From NCBI GenBank assembly GCA_019243205.1, contig JAFAUR010001058.1, positions 1 to 42,426 on the forward strand: a stretch of 42,426 nucleotides of DNA. Reading direction: 5' to 3'. A model generated the notes under the pieces. The model had not been told where the DNA came from, did no database searches, and saw only the letters and a list, made by a program, of their open reading frames with translations. Each line of letters begins with the position of its first letter. The stretch's first letter is position 1. This DNA comes from Acidobacteriaceae bacterium. GTDB lineage: Bacteria; Acidobacteriota; Terriglobia; Bryobacterales; Bryobacteraceae. The position numbers and the translations under genes are program-made. Positions 1 through 8,618 of the stretch are shown piece after piece.

Positions 1-2
1 AC

Positions 3-287
3 TTCGCGCCTGTAGTCAAGGATTTCGCAAAAGAAGGATTTCCGCTGGTAGGCGGGCGTTTGGATTACTTAGATGGCAGGCCGGTGGCTGCACTGCTTTA
101 CAAGCGACGCCAGCATGTCATCAATCTGTTCGTCTGGCCATCCGACAGAGCCAACGCTACTCCCCGGAAATTCGTCATCAAAGGCTTCAACGTGATTGCC
201 TGGGTTCAAGATGATATGAACTACTGGGCGGTCTCGGACCTAAACGGCAGCGAGTTGGAACAGTTTGCTGCAGATCAGCGAAAGTAG
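3..287 (+). CDS. Anti-sigma factor-like protein, C-terminal part (cut by window edge)
   Basis: The reading frame is open from the first bases of the window and ends at TAG, so only about 94 C-terminal residues are present and the true start lies upstream. The segment contains VGGRLDYLDGRPVAALLY, then RRQHVINLFVWP, a KGFNVIAW stretch and YWAVSDLN near the end. This order is the recognisable C-terminal periplasmic part of transmembrane anti-sigma factors (zinc-finger anti-sigma family, RsiW-like) that sit beside ECF sigma genes. The N-terminal zinc-binding and membrane segments are outside the window, so the assignment rests on the tail only. A sigma factor gene upstream would be expected. Confidence 0.65.
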   Translation, partial: FAPVVKDFAKEGFPLVGGRLDYLDGRPVAALLYKRRQHVINLFVWPSDRANATPRKFVIKGFNVIAWVQDDMNYWAVSDLNGSELEQFAADQRK

Positions 288-332
288 ACCAGGCGTGAAA
301 GCGCCTCAGAAACCTGATACCGTGGAACCCTC

Positions 333-515
333 ATGAGGGCTTACCTGATCACGACCGGCGCGCTTTTCGGAATACTGGCACTGCTGCATGTGTGGCGCAT
401 CATCGAGGAGAATCGGGCCTTGGGCATGGAGCCATGGTTCGTTCTCATGACGGTGATCTGCGGAGCTCTATCGCTTTGGGCTTTTCGGCTGCTGTCACGA
501 CTGCCGCGAGCTTGA
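333..515 (+). CDS. Small two-helix membrane protein
   Basis: A 60-residue protein with two hydrophobic stretches (about residues 4-22 and 35-53) separated by a short polar loop with the sequence RIIEENRALGMEP. It starts with ATG 45 bp after the anti-sigma-like gene and on the same strand, so the two may be co-transcribed. No strong Shine-Dalgarno sequence is visible. The layout resembles widespread small hypothetical inner-membrane proteins, whose function is unknown. It has no catalytic motif. The protein is likely real because of its clean helix-loop-helix pattern and gene-like spacing, but no role can be given. Confidence 0.55.
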   Translation: MRAYLITTGALFGILALLHVWRIIEENRALGMEPWFVLMTVICGALSLWAFRLLSRLPRA

Positions 516-700
516 CGGGCTCGGTCATCCCTCCTACTGCGCGGAAAGGATCAACGATCAGAGCGAGCAGCAGGAGAGCCACGATAGCACGGCCAGCACG
601 AGGATTGTTGCTCCTTGCCATTAATAAGAGCTGGAGGACAGCGAACAGCGCGGCGGCCGCATATCACAACGGCATGTATCGCCCGAGCTGCCAGGTTCAT
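445..700 (-). pseudogene. Possible frameshifted small membrane protein
   Basis: On the reverse strand an ATG at 700-698, preceded by a GGGA ribosome-binding-like sequence, opens a frame reading MNLAARAIHAVV. Dropping one base at about 664 joins it to a hydrophobic frame (YAAAALFAVLQLLLMARSNN, then a second helix around IVALLLLALIVDPF) that runs to a TGA at 447-445. Read as one chain it would be a two-helix membrane protein of about 84 residues, 29 bp downstream of the GH65 gene. As written, the first frame stops early and the second lacks a start. It overlaps the end of the opposite small gene. It could also be chance open sequence. Confidence 0.3.
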
Positions 701-729
701 AATTCCCGTTATATCCGAGCCGTCTGCTG

Positions 730-2820
730 CTAGCGCGAGGGCGGGACTGTGAGGGTCTCGCGTTTGCCGCGGACCGTGATATTTTTGAGCGTCAGGCGCG
801 AAATGCCGGGCGGCAATACCGGTGAAAATTGCTGTTCGAGTCCGTTTGCCGTCAGCCGCAATCCTGTGTAGCCGAAGACGAACTGCTGAAGAAAGGCTCC
901 GGCGCCGGTTATAAAACTGATGTTCTGGTTGCGCGGCGTCTCGGCAATGGCGTTGAACGGAGGACGCAGATAAGGCCCGCTAAGCGCATCGAGTAAAGTT
1001 CGGATCGTCGGCCGGTCGCCGATTTGTGCCGCGAGAATCGGATAGAACTCAGTGCCCATCATCGCGCCTGAATGACCCTCCTTCACGCGTTGCATCATGG
1101 CCTGGACGGCATGACGTGTTTGCTGCTCCGGGAAAGGCCGGGAAAGCGGGAACCAGAGCAGCGCCGAATCGCTATCCGGGAGATACATCCTGGCCGCGAC
1201 ATCCTGCCATTTCGGATTTGTTTTTTCTTTCAACGCGCGCGCGGTTGAGACCGCAAGCTCGAGGTTGCGTTTGGCGACAGCATTCGTGTACGGATCGTTG
1301 CTTACTCCTATCTCCGACTCATTTACAGCGACGACGTTGCCGATGATGTAATGCTGTCGTTTCGCGTCGTAGGTCACGCGGCTGGACCAGAAGTCGGCCG
1401 TATCGCGGAGGATCGGCCAGCAATCGCGCTCGAGCCATGTCGCATCACCAGTAGCCGCCCAATACTGCCAGCTGGCAACGGCCACATCGCCGTTCACGTG
1501 ATTTTCAGAGCTGGCATTTTGAGCAGCGAAGCGTGGCGTGCTTTCCGCACCGTCGGGACCGGCTTCCCACGGATACATGGCTCCCGCATAGTGATTGCTT
1601 TTTGCGTTCTCACGAGCGACAGCCAGAGTGCGCGAGCGAAATGCGACCATCGGCCGCGCCAACTCGGGATGGAGAATTAAAAGCGGCGGGAACATGAACG
1701 TGTCCGCGTCCCAGAAGATGTGGCCATAGTAGCCGGCCGAACTCAGCCCCATGGGTGGCGTGCTGATGTCGAGATCCTCGCGCGTACTTGCCAGCAAATA
1801 AAACAGCATGGAGTGGATGGTACGCTGCAGCGCGGGATCGCCTTCGACGAGGATATCCGTGTCCCAGAGGCGATGCCATTTTTCGGCACTCGCTTTGAGA
1901 AGCGTCTGCCAACCGCTGGCACGCGCGGATTCCGCGGCCGTTACGGCACGCCGGCGCGCATCATCTTCACCGATGGTGATCGCCGCGAATTTCGTGAAGG
2001 TATAGGTTCGTCCAGCATGCGCTTCAACAGTCAGGTCGGCTTCGGCGGATTCGCTGTCCTGATGCACAGCGCACTTCGGGGCTCCGGTCCATTGCATAGC
2101 GATCGCCTCCCCGGTGACCACTCCAGTTCCGGGTGCGATAGCAGTCAAGGATAAAAGCGCCCGGGGGGACGAACGAGTTGCATTGAAATCTTTTGCGTCC
2201 AGGTGTCCGGGGTACCAGATAGCCCATTGATTCGTTCGGGCTTCGCCTTCCAGAGTTTTCAGCTGTGCCAGCGGATAGCGGTGAGGCGGCGCCCAATTTC
2301 GTAGCGGCAGGCGGACGCGGATAGGTCCGGAAAAATTTGGAATGATCGTTAGACTCGCGCCTGCCAATGTTGGATTATCTCGCGCGACAAATTGTTCGAC
2401 TCGAACCTGGACTGACTTGCCGTGATCGTTCCAAACGTAAGCGGTCTGCAGAAGACCGTCGTACATGTTCAGAGTCTGGCGGTAGGAATCGACCGATGTT
2501 CCCGCATGCAGCCATGCAGCGCCGTTGAAGATTGCGAACTCGTTCCAGTTAGGCGCGGCGGCGATGCGCGGTACATCGCCATTCGAGTGATCGTAGACAC
2601 CGGCGAGAAATGACTCAGACGGTTCGATGCCGAGTGGAGAACTGACGAGTGAGATGACGCCATTGCCGAGATAAGCGGGCGTGTAGGGTTGAGGACTCGT
2701 TGCTTCGAACACGAAAGACGACCGGTCCTGAGCGAAAGCGGAAGAGTGAAGCAAAAACAGCAGGATAAGTAGCGGGCCCGCCTCGAGGAAAGTCCCGCTC
2801 AGTGCCCTGCGTATCGGCAT
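730..2820 (-). CDS. Secreted glycoside hydrolase family 65 protein
   Basis: I take the start at 2820, giving 696 residues that begin with a signal peptide (MPIRRALSGTF, a Leu/Ile-rich core, then SSAFA|Q near residue 30). The open frame extends further upstream but only inside the receptor gene. The (alpha/alpha)6-barrel motifs of GH65 are present: FWDADTF at 369-375, ENHVNGD at 439-445 and SNDPYTN at 507-513. The catalytic-acid loop reads NESE at 500-503, so Glu501 aligns with the general acid of maltose and kojibiose phosphorylases. The phosphate-binding Ser-rich region of phosphorylases is not obvious; instead EGHSGAMMGTEF is found at 581-592. With a secretion signal this favours a periplasmic hydrolase acting on alpha-glucosides (acid-trehalase-like) over a phosphorylase. 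The start ATG overlaps the receptor stop as TGATG, so translation is probably coupled. Confidence 0.8.
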   Translation of the reverse strand: MPIRRALSGTFLEAGPLLILLFLLHSSAFAQDRSSFVFEATSPQPYTPAYLGNGVISLVSSPLGIEPSESFLAGVYDHSNGDVPRIAAAPNWNEFAIFNGAAWLHAGTSVDSYRQTLNMYDGLLQTAYVWNDHGKSVQVRVEQFVARDNPTLAGASLTIIPNFSGPIRVRLPLRNWAPPHRYPLAQLKTLEGEARTNQWAIWYPGHLDAKDFNATRSSPRALLSLTAIAPGTGVVTGEAIAMQWTGAPKCAVHQDSESAEADLTVEAHAGRTYTFTKFAAITIGEDDARRRAVTAAESARASGWQTLLKASAEKWHRLWDTDILVEGDPALQRTIHSMLFYLLASTREDLDISTPPMGLSSAGYYGHIFWDADTFMFPPLLILHPELARPMVAFRSRTLAVARENAKSNHYAGAMYPWEAGPDGAESTPRFAAQNASSENHVNGDVAVASWQYWAATGDATWLERDCWPILRDTADFWSSRVTYDAKRQHYIIGNVVAVNESEIGVSNDPYTNAVAKRNLELAVSTARALKEKTNPKWQDVAARMYLPDSDSALLWFPLSRPFPEQQTRHAVQAMMQRVKEGHSGAMMGTEFYPILAAQIGDRPTIRTLLDALSGPYLRPPFNAIAETPRNQNISFITGAGAFLQQFVFGYTGLRLTANGLEQQFSPVLPPGISRLTLKNITVRGKRETLTVPPSR

Positions 2821-5800
2821 CAGAAGGTGATATGTGCGCCCAGCATCATATTCCGTTTCTGCGATGTCGGACCGCTTTGGATATCGGAAATGATTCCGCC
2901 ACCCGCGCCGGTGTTGATGGTGGTGGCGGGAAGAGCGAGATTGGTGTTGTTGAAGACGTTCAAGACGTCCCAACGCAGTTCAAGCCCAACGCGCTCGCCG
3001 AATTTGAATCCTTTCGAAAGCTGCCAGTCGGCCTGGAAGAAGTGCGGTCCACGAATCGAGTTTCGGCCCGCATCACCAAACGTATACGCCGGCGGAATGG
3101 TGTACGCGGCCGGGTTGAACCAGAGGTTCGCGTTCTGGTTGATACCGGCGAGCGGGTCACCGATCTGCTGCGGGCGGCTGTTTTCATCGGAATTCAAAAA
3201 CGAGTTGTTGTTGAGGGCGGGCGAGAAGGGCAGGCCGGAGTACCAGCTTGTTATCCCGCGGAAGGCCCAATTGGAGACGATAGCGCTGGTGACGCGACCG
3301 CCGCCGGAAATGTACTTCCGTCCTTTCCCGAACGGCAGCTCGACCGTGTGGGCGAGAGTGAAGGCGAACTCGCGATCGAAATCCGCCGGCCCGTAATCTG
3401 CCCGTGCGTTCTGATTATTCGTTGGCAGAGGAACACTTTCCTGCGCGTAATCGAGAGCGCGCTGCCAGGAGAAATTAGCGAGGATGGAGTAGGCCGCGGA
3501 GAACCGCTTGTTCAACTGAGTTTGCAATGCGTTGTAGTTGCTGCTCGTACAGTCGCATTTGTCGTTGATGGGCTGGGACAGGCCATAGGCCTGATACAGT
3601 GGACGACGGGGCAAAAGCGGCCCGGGTCCGGGAGGCGCGGCATTCAGAGAGAACCCGCCATTGAGGTGACGGCCGACGTTTCCGACGTAACTCACGGACA
3701 TCGTCAACTGCGAGACAAGTTCGCGCTGGATGGTGAAGTTCCATTGATCGGAGTATGGAATCTTCTGGTTCGCAGGAATATACGGTGTGCTGATGCCATT
3801 CGGCAACGTCAGGCGCCCGTTAGACGGAATGGTCGGGAAGACGACGGCGGGTGGTGCCGTCGTGATGGGGAACACGGCCTGGAACGGCGACGATGACGTC
3901 AGATTCTGGTTGACGATCGACGGGTAGACATCGGCGGCGAGATTGTTGAACGTCCAGCCGAACGTTCCCTGCGCGTATCCGCGACCGTAGCCCATTCGGA
4001 CCACGGTTTTCTGATCGGGCGCATAAGCGATGCCGAGACGACCCGAGAAGTTGCGCCATTGCGTCTCCTGATTAGCATTCAGGGAAACGCCGCCGACTCC
4101 CGGGATATACACGGTATTGGTGGGTTCGTCATAACGACCGCCCTGGCCGGCATTCAATGAGTAGTCCGGGAACCAGATGTCCCAGCGCACGCCTACGTTG
4201 AGGGTGAGCTTCGGAGTGACTCGCCAGGTGTCCTGAACGAACGAAAAAGAGCGGTTCTGGCGGTCTTCCTGGGTGGTGGTAGCCTGAGCGAATCGCGCAA
4301 AGCTGGCGGGCAGACCGAGCAGGAAGCTGGCGAGAGGGAAGCCGCTCCCGGAGTTGGTGGCCGAAGACGTAACGGAGCCAGTGAAGTTGTAGACTCCTGC
4401 GCGGTGATTATCGCTGGGCAGGCGCTGGTTCCACGCTTGCTCCCAGGTGCTGCCGAACCGAAAGGTATGATTACCGGAAACTTTCGTCCAATTGTTCACG
4501 TAATCGAAGACGGTTTCTCGTTCGGTTAAAGGGCAGTTGCAAGAGTATCCCATGAAAAGCGAACCGCTCAGTTGAATATCGGGAAGACCATTCGTATCCG
4601 GGCGGTTCGGGATGTTCAATCCGGGAATGCCGACGGTATTTGCGAGTTGTGTCGTTTGATCCTGCGCCGAGACGTTAACGCGGTACCGCGAGAATCCGAC
4701 ACGGATGTCCGTCAGGAGCGTGGGGCTTACGGTGATCGTCGCGTCGCCGGCGGCATTCTGGTTTAAGGCGTCGGACAGGCCGGAGAACCCGAGCTGCGGG
4801 AAAGCAGGACCGCCGTACAGACCGAACGGACCCGGCGCCGTGATGTTCGATTGCAGATAGTCGTAGCGACCGAAAGCGTGGACCTTGTTACCTCCGCTGA
4901 AATAGTCGCCGCGGATGTCGAATTGGTTGGTCGGATAATCTTCGACCGTGCTAGTGGCGTAGTTGTTAGCCGTGGGGTTGGGGTTGCTGACGTTCGGCAG
5001 CGGAAGTGCGTTGATCAGGTTGTTGATGGGCGTTGGGATCAGGGTGCTCGGGATGGTAGCGTTTGGAAACGGGCTACGGCCGGTTCCGTCCGGATTGCCG
5101 GTGAACGGATTGTAGATGGTGACCCCCAGATCGCTTAAGTTGCCGGTTCGTTCCGCCGGCGTGAGTACGCGTAGAGACTGAGAAGCGCCGATGCGGCGTT
5201 GAGTGCCCTGGTAATCGCCGAAGAAGAAGAGCCGGTCTTTCTTGATCGGGCCGCCGATGGATCCGCCAAATTGGTTCCAACGAAGTTCGGGAATGCCGTT
5301 GTGTGGCGGCGCAGGCGTACCCGGCGCATGAAGTCCCTGCGTAAAGGGATCACGGGCCTGAAAGTAATCGTTTTGAAGGAATTCGAATACGGTGCCGTGG
5401 AATTGGTTCGTACCGGACTTGGTTTCCACGCTGATCACGGCGCCGGTGGCGTGGAATTCGGCGTCGTAGTTGCTAGTCTGGGCTGTGAATTCAGCCACGG
5501 AGTCCACGGGCGGGTTGACCATTGTGATACCGAGAACAACGTCGTTATTGTTCATGCCATCGAGCATATAGTTCGTGTTGGCGAACAGCTGTCCACCGGT
5601 ATTGACCAGAGTCGATTGCTGAGGGTTCTCGCTGGGCGCGTGCTGGTAGGTATTGATGACCGACCCCGGCGTCAGTAGCGCCAAGTTGGTGAAGTTGCGA
5701 TTTGTCACCGGCAAAGAAGAGATCTGACCGGAAGTAAGGTTCGTTTCGACCACGGCGCGGTCTGTTTCGATGGCGGGCGGCGCGGCTGTTACGGTAACTT

Positions 5801-6164
5801 CCTGCGTTTCATTGCCTACCTTAAGGGAGGCATCGACTCTGGCGGATTGACTCACGGTAACAGCAACGTTTTGCTGCACGTATTTCTGGAATCCCGAGGC
5901 GTTGATTGTGATGGTGTAAGTACCCGGCTGGACATCCGCCTGAGTGTAGTTACCGGAACTGTTGGTTGTTGTCTGGTACGTGACTCCGTTCGTGGTGTTT
6001 TGTAGCTGGACGCCGGCATTTGGCACGCCCCCGCCACTCGGATCGGTAACGGTGCCAATGATGCTCCCCGACACGGCGGTCTGTGCGGACATAGTGCTCG
6101 CCAGGAATATAGAAAGAAGCGAGCAAAATACGAGCGCAAAGAAGCTTCGCGGCTTCAATCTCAT
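2820..6164 (-). CDS. Oar-like TonB-dependent outer-membrane receptor
   Basis: A protein of 1,114 residues with a Sec signal peptide (to about residue 27, ending SAQ), a carboxypeptidase-regulatory-like beta-sandwich (about 33-110, IIGTVTDPSGGGVPNAGV), a plug domain (about 120-250, with the motif SAEF-like DSVAEFTAQTSNYDAEF) and a long beta-barrel ending in the terminal Phe (AHITF) expected of outer-membrane barrels. Such receptors are abundant in Acidobacteriota and import or bind oligosaccharides or peptides with TonB energy; the ligand is not readable from the sequence. A good Shine-Dalgarno (AGGGGGA) precedes the ATG. It is the first gene of a pair with the GH65 enzyme, overlapping it by one base, which suggests the ligand is a glucoside cut by that enzyme. 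Confidence 0.88.
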   Translation of the reverse strand: MRLKPRSFFALVFCSLLSIFLASTMSAQTAVSGSIIGTVTDPSGGGVPNAGVQLQNTTNGVTYQTTTNSSGNYTQADVQPGTYTITINASGFQKYVQQNVAVTVSQSARVDASLKVGNETQEVTVTAAPPAIETDRAVVETNLTSGQISSLPVTNRNFTNLALLTPGSVINTYQHAPSENPQQSTLVNTGGQLFANTNYMLDGMNNNDVVLGITMVNPPVDSVAEFTAQTSNYDAEFHATGAVISVETKSGTNQFHGTVFEFLQNDYFQARDPFTQGLHAPGTPAPPHNGIPELRWNQFGGSIGGPIKKDRLFFFGDYQGTQRRIGASQSLRVLTPAERTGNLSDLGVTIYNPFTGNPDGTGRSPFPNATIPSTLIPTPINNLINALPLPNVSNPNPTANNYATSTVEDYPTNQFDIRGDYFSGGNKVHAFGRYDYLQSNITAPGPFGLYGGPAFPQLGFSGLSDALNQNAAGDATITVSPTLLTDIRVGFSRYRVNVSAQDQTTQLANTVGIPGLNIPNRPDTNGLPDIQLSGSLFMGYSCNCPLTERETVFDYVNNWTKVSGNHTFRFGSTWEQAWNQRLPSDNHRAGVYNFTGSVTSSATNSGSGFPLASFLLGLPASFARFAQATTTQEDRQNRSFSFVQDTWRVTPKLTLNVGVRWDIWFPDYSLNAGQGGRYDEPTNTVYIPGVGGVSLNANQETQWRNFSGRLGIAYAPDQKTVVRMGYGRGYAQGTFGWTFNNLAADVYPSIVNQNLTSSSPFQAVFPITTAPPAVVFPTIPSNGRLTLPNGISTPYIPANQKIPYSDQWNFTIQRELVSQLTMSVSYVGNVGRHLNGGFSLNAAPPGPGPLLPRRPLYQAYGLSQPINDKCDCTSSNYNALQTQLNKRFSAAYSILANFSWQRALDYAQESVPLPTNNQNARADYGPADFDREFAFTLAHTVELPFGKGRKYISGGGRVTSAIVSNWAFRGITSWYSGLPFSPALNNNSFLNSDENSRPQQIGDPLAGINQNANLWFNPAAYTIPPAYTFGDAGRNSIRGPHFFQADWQLSKGFKFGERVGLELRWDVLNVFNNTNLALPATTINTGAGGGIISDIQSGPTSQKRNMMLGAHITF

Positions 6165-6280
6165 AGTTCCCCCTGATACCCAGATTGTGCAACCGATTTA
6201 CATCTGCAGCTACCGTTAATATCCCCAGGTAACACATATCGGAATGTAATTCGCTTTGCAGATCAGTGGAGGTGTGTGCG

Positions 6281-6319
6281 CAGGCTTTTGCATGCGTTTT
6301 CGACCGGAATCAAAGCCTG
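6281..6319. repeat. Inverted repeat between MDR gene and receptor gene
   Basis: CAGGCTTT (6281-6288) and AAAGCCTG (6312-6319) form a perfect 8-bp inverted repeat around a 23-base loop. It lies just past the end of the trpD-MDR pair and upstream of the receptor gene. There is no T-run, so it is either a weak terminator for the upstream pair or a regulator site; the sequence does not decide. Confidence 0.3.
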
Positions 6320-6333
6320 AACCGGCCTAATCG

Positions 6334-7341
6334 TCAGAACGCGAGGCAGATTTTGCCGAAATGGCTTTGGCCCTCCATGTAACGGAGAGCCTCTTTGTAC
6401 TCTGTCCACGGGAACACTTTGTCGACGACGGGCTTCATCCCGTGGAATTCGATCGCGCCGTTCATTCGTTCGAACATAGCCCGTGAACCGACATAGATAC
6501 CCTGGACGCGAAGGCTGTTGACCAGCATGTCCCGAGGACCAATGGACGGTTCGCCCCCGGACAGGACACCAATGATACTCACGGCGCCCCCCGTTCGTAC
6601 GGCGCGCACGGACTTGGGCAACGTATCACTGCCGCCAACTTCGATCACATGATGGACACCTAAGCCGCCAGTGAGCTTGCGGGCTTGGACCTCCCAGTCC
6701 GGGTTAGTTTTGTAATTGATCGTTTCCGCAGCGCCGAGTTCGCGAGCGCGAGAAAGCTTCGCATCGCTGCTGGAGGTGACAACCGTCCGAAGTCCGGCAG
6801 CAACGGCGAATTGCAGAGCGAATATCGACACACCGCCTGTCCCTTGAATGAGGACGCTTTCGCCAGGCGCGAGGTGTGTATGTTCGAACAGGGCATGCCA
6901 CGCCGTGACGGCGGCACAGGGAAGTGCGGCAACTTCGACATCCGACAGAGAAGCCGGCGAGGATACAAGACCGTCTTCGGAGAACACCGCTAATTCCCGA
7001 AGGACACCATCTATGGAACCGCCGAGAGCGGACGCACCTTTTTCGCGGGTAGGAGGTCCATCGATCCACGTCTGCATAAAGATCGGTGCGACGCGATCAC
7101 CCTTCTTGAACCGTGTCACGCTGGAACCGATCTCTTCAACGACTCCAGCGCCATCGGAGAGAGGGACCATCGGACGCTTCATTTTGGGGTTATATACACC
7201 CTTCACCACCATCAGGTCGCGATAGTTCAGCGAGGCCGCTTTCATCCGGATGACTACCTCGTGTTCGCGGGGAGGCGGCGCTCCGCGATCACCCAGCGCG
7301 AGACTGTCGATGCCGAATTCGCGGATTTCGAAAGCTTTCAT
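6334..7341 (-). CDS. MDR-family NAD(P)-dependent oxidoreductase, zinc-less quinone-oxidoreductase type
   Basis: A medium-chain dehydrogenase/reductase of 335 residues. The N-terminal GroES-like domain contains ASLNYRDLMVVKGVY (36-50) and LSDGAGVVEEIG (61-72), and the Rossmann domain carries the nucleotide loop QGTGGVSIFALQ (166-177). The Cys and His ligands of the catalytic zinc site found in true alcohol dehydrogenases are missing (the usual Cys before DGAG is Ser62), so a zinc-independent quinone or enone reductase is more likely. The substrate is unknown. Its ATG overlaps the trpD stop codon (ATGA), which makes the pair translationally coupled, although the family has no established role in tryptophan synthesis. 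Confidence 0.85.
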   Translation of the reverse strand: MKAFEIREFGIDSLALGDRGAPPPREHEVVIRMKAASLNYRDLMVVKGVYNPKMKRPMVPLSDGAGVVEEIGSSVTRFKKGDRVAPIFMQTWIDGPPTREKGASALGGSIDGVLRELAVFSEDGLVSSPASLSDVEVAALPCAAVTAWHALFEHTHLAPGESVLIQGTGGVSIFALQFAVAAGLRTVVTSSSDAKLSRARELGAAETINYKTNPDWEVQARKLTGGLGVHHVIEVGGSDTLPKSVRAVRTGGAVSIIGVLSGGEPSIGPRDMLVNSLRVQGIYVGSRAMFERMNGAIEFHGMKPVVDKVFPWTEYKEALRYMEGQSHFGKICLAF

Positions 7342-8369
7342 GCCTTGATGGATGCGGTGAATTCGACCAGTGCTTCGAGCTTACGGCGCGCGGCTCCGTT
7401 GTCAATGGATTCGATCGCCGTGGCCACGGCACTTTTCAAATCCGGAGCCTGCTGTGCGACGAGCAGCGCGGCGGCGGCATTTGCGACTACGATGTCGCGG
7501 CGAGGTCCGGCATCACCGTTGAGAACGGAGCGAATGATCTCTGCGTTCGTAGCAGCGTCACCGCCCGCTAGCGCTTCGAGAGACGCTTCCGGCAAGCCGA
7601 AGTCGGCTGGAGACCAGCGCCCTTTCTGAACACGTCCTTCCTCGACCTGAAACACGGTTGTCGAGCTCGTTGTGGAGATCTCATCGAGGCCGTCGCCGCC
7701 GTGGACCACGAAGGCTCGCTCGATCCCGAGACGGGCAGATGCCAGGGCCAACATCTCCGCCGCACGTACAGAAAATGCGCCGATGAGTTGGACGCGGGCA
7801 CGAACCGGGTTTGTCAATGGGCCGAGCAGATTGAAAACAGTCCTTCCTTTTAGAAGGAGCCGCGCTTCCTGCGCGTGACGGACAGCCCGGTGGAGAAGCG
7901 GAGCGTATAGAAATCCGATGCCGGTTGTCCGAATACATTGAGCGACCTGATCGGAGGGCATATCCACAGGAACACCGAGAGCTTCAAGGACATCGGCACT
8001 GCCACACTGGCTCGAGATGCGGCGGTTGCCGTGCTTGGCGACACGAAGTCCCGTGCCGGCAACCACGAAAGCGGCGGCGGTGGAAATATTGAAAGTGCTC
8101 GTGCCATCGCCACCCGTGCCACAGGTGTCAAGCAACGGCTCGTCCGTCTGATCTATGTCGACGGGTTGGCTCATTTCGCGAATGGCGGTGGCGAAGCCGA
8201 CAAGTTCGGCCACAGTTTCGCCCTTACGACGAAGGAAGCTCAGCACGTCGGCGATACCTTCGGTGTTCATGTCGCCCGAAAGCATACGGTGCATCAAGTC
8301 GTAGGCTTCCGGTTGGGATAGATGAACGAAGTTCCGGAAGGGAAGGTGAGACGCGCCTCTACTGCTCAT
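7338..8369 (-). CDS. trpD: Anthranilate phosphoribosyltransferase
   Basis: A 343-residue enzyme for the second step of tryptophan synthesis: anthranilate plus PRPP to phosphoribosylanthranilate. The PRPP-binding loop DTCGTGGDGTSTFN lies at 81-94, KHGNR at 112-116 with SS..GSADVLEALG following, and VHGGDGLDEIS further on; these are the signature motifs of the family and the length is usual. About 17 residues precede the conserved start of the fold, so the ATG at 8369 gives a slightly long N-terminus; no better start is visible and no clear Shine-Dalgarno is present. No other trp gene is in the window. It is divergent from the aroF-type DAHP synthase gene, so two aromatic pathway enzymes share a 249-bp control region. 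Confidence 0.95.
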   Translation of the reverse strand: MSSRGASHLPFRNFVHLSQPEAYDLMHRMLSGDMNTEGIADVLSFLRRKGETVAELVGFATAIREMSQPVDIDQTDEPLLDTCGTGGDGTSTFNISTAAAFVVAGTGLRVAKHGNRRISSQCGSADVLEALGVPVDMPSDQVAQCIRTTGIGFLYAPLLHRAVRHAQEARLLLKGRTVFNLLGPLTNPVRARVQLIGAFSVRAAEMLALASARLGIERAFVVHGGDGLDEISTTSSTTVFQVEEGRVQKGRWSPADFGLPEASLEALAGGDAATNAEIIRSVLNGDAGPRRDIVVANAAAALLVAQQAPDLKSAVATAIESIDNGAARRKLEALVEFTASIKA

Positions 8370-8438
8370 GACTGGTTGAAAGAAGCAGTGGCGGCGCCGT
8401 TTTGGTTCCCATCGCCACGCTAGCGTAATTAGCCATTC

Positions 8439-8450
8439 AGTGTAAACACT
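8439..8450. promoter_or_regulatory. Candidate operator between trpD and DAHP synthase genes
   Basis: AGTGT-AA-ACACT is a 5-bp inverted repeat in the 249-bp region between two divergent aromatic-pathway genes. It does not match TrpR or TyrR sites well. No T-box, leader peptide or clear -35/-10 pair was found in this region, so regulation remains unread; this site is only a candidate. Confidence 0.2.
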
Positions 8451-8618
8451 CTATTGTGAACCAGGGGCCTGAAAGAACCGGGGACGGAAGGCGGAATGAA
8501 CTGTCTTCAGAACAGCTGCGCAATTCGAGAATGAAGGTACTTCCCCGATTTTTTCATACCTGTGCCCATCTTACGCGGTTGCGGGTCCAGTACTCTGGAA
8601 TACTAAGGGGAACTGATT

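Noticed and set aside
392-733. Forward frame through the small membrane gene and the following spacer
   Set aside because: It overlaps the 60-residue membrane gene in another frame, and its composition is random and Arg/Ser-rich.
2802-3896. Long open frame (over 360 codons) antisense to the first receptor gene
   Set aside because: It is a mirror of the receptor coding sequence, lacks any recognisable motif, and the opposite strand has full receptor homology.
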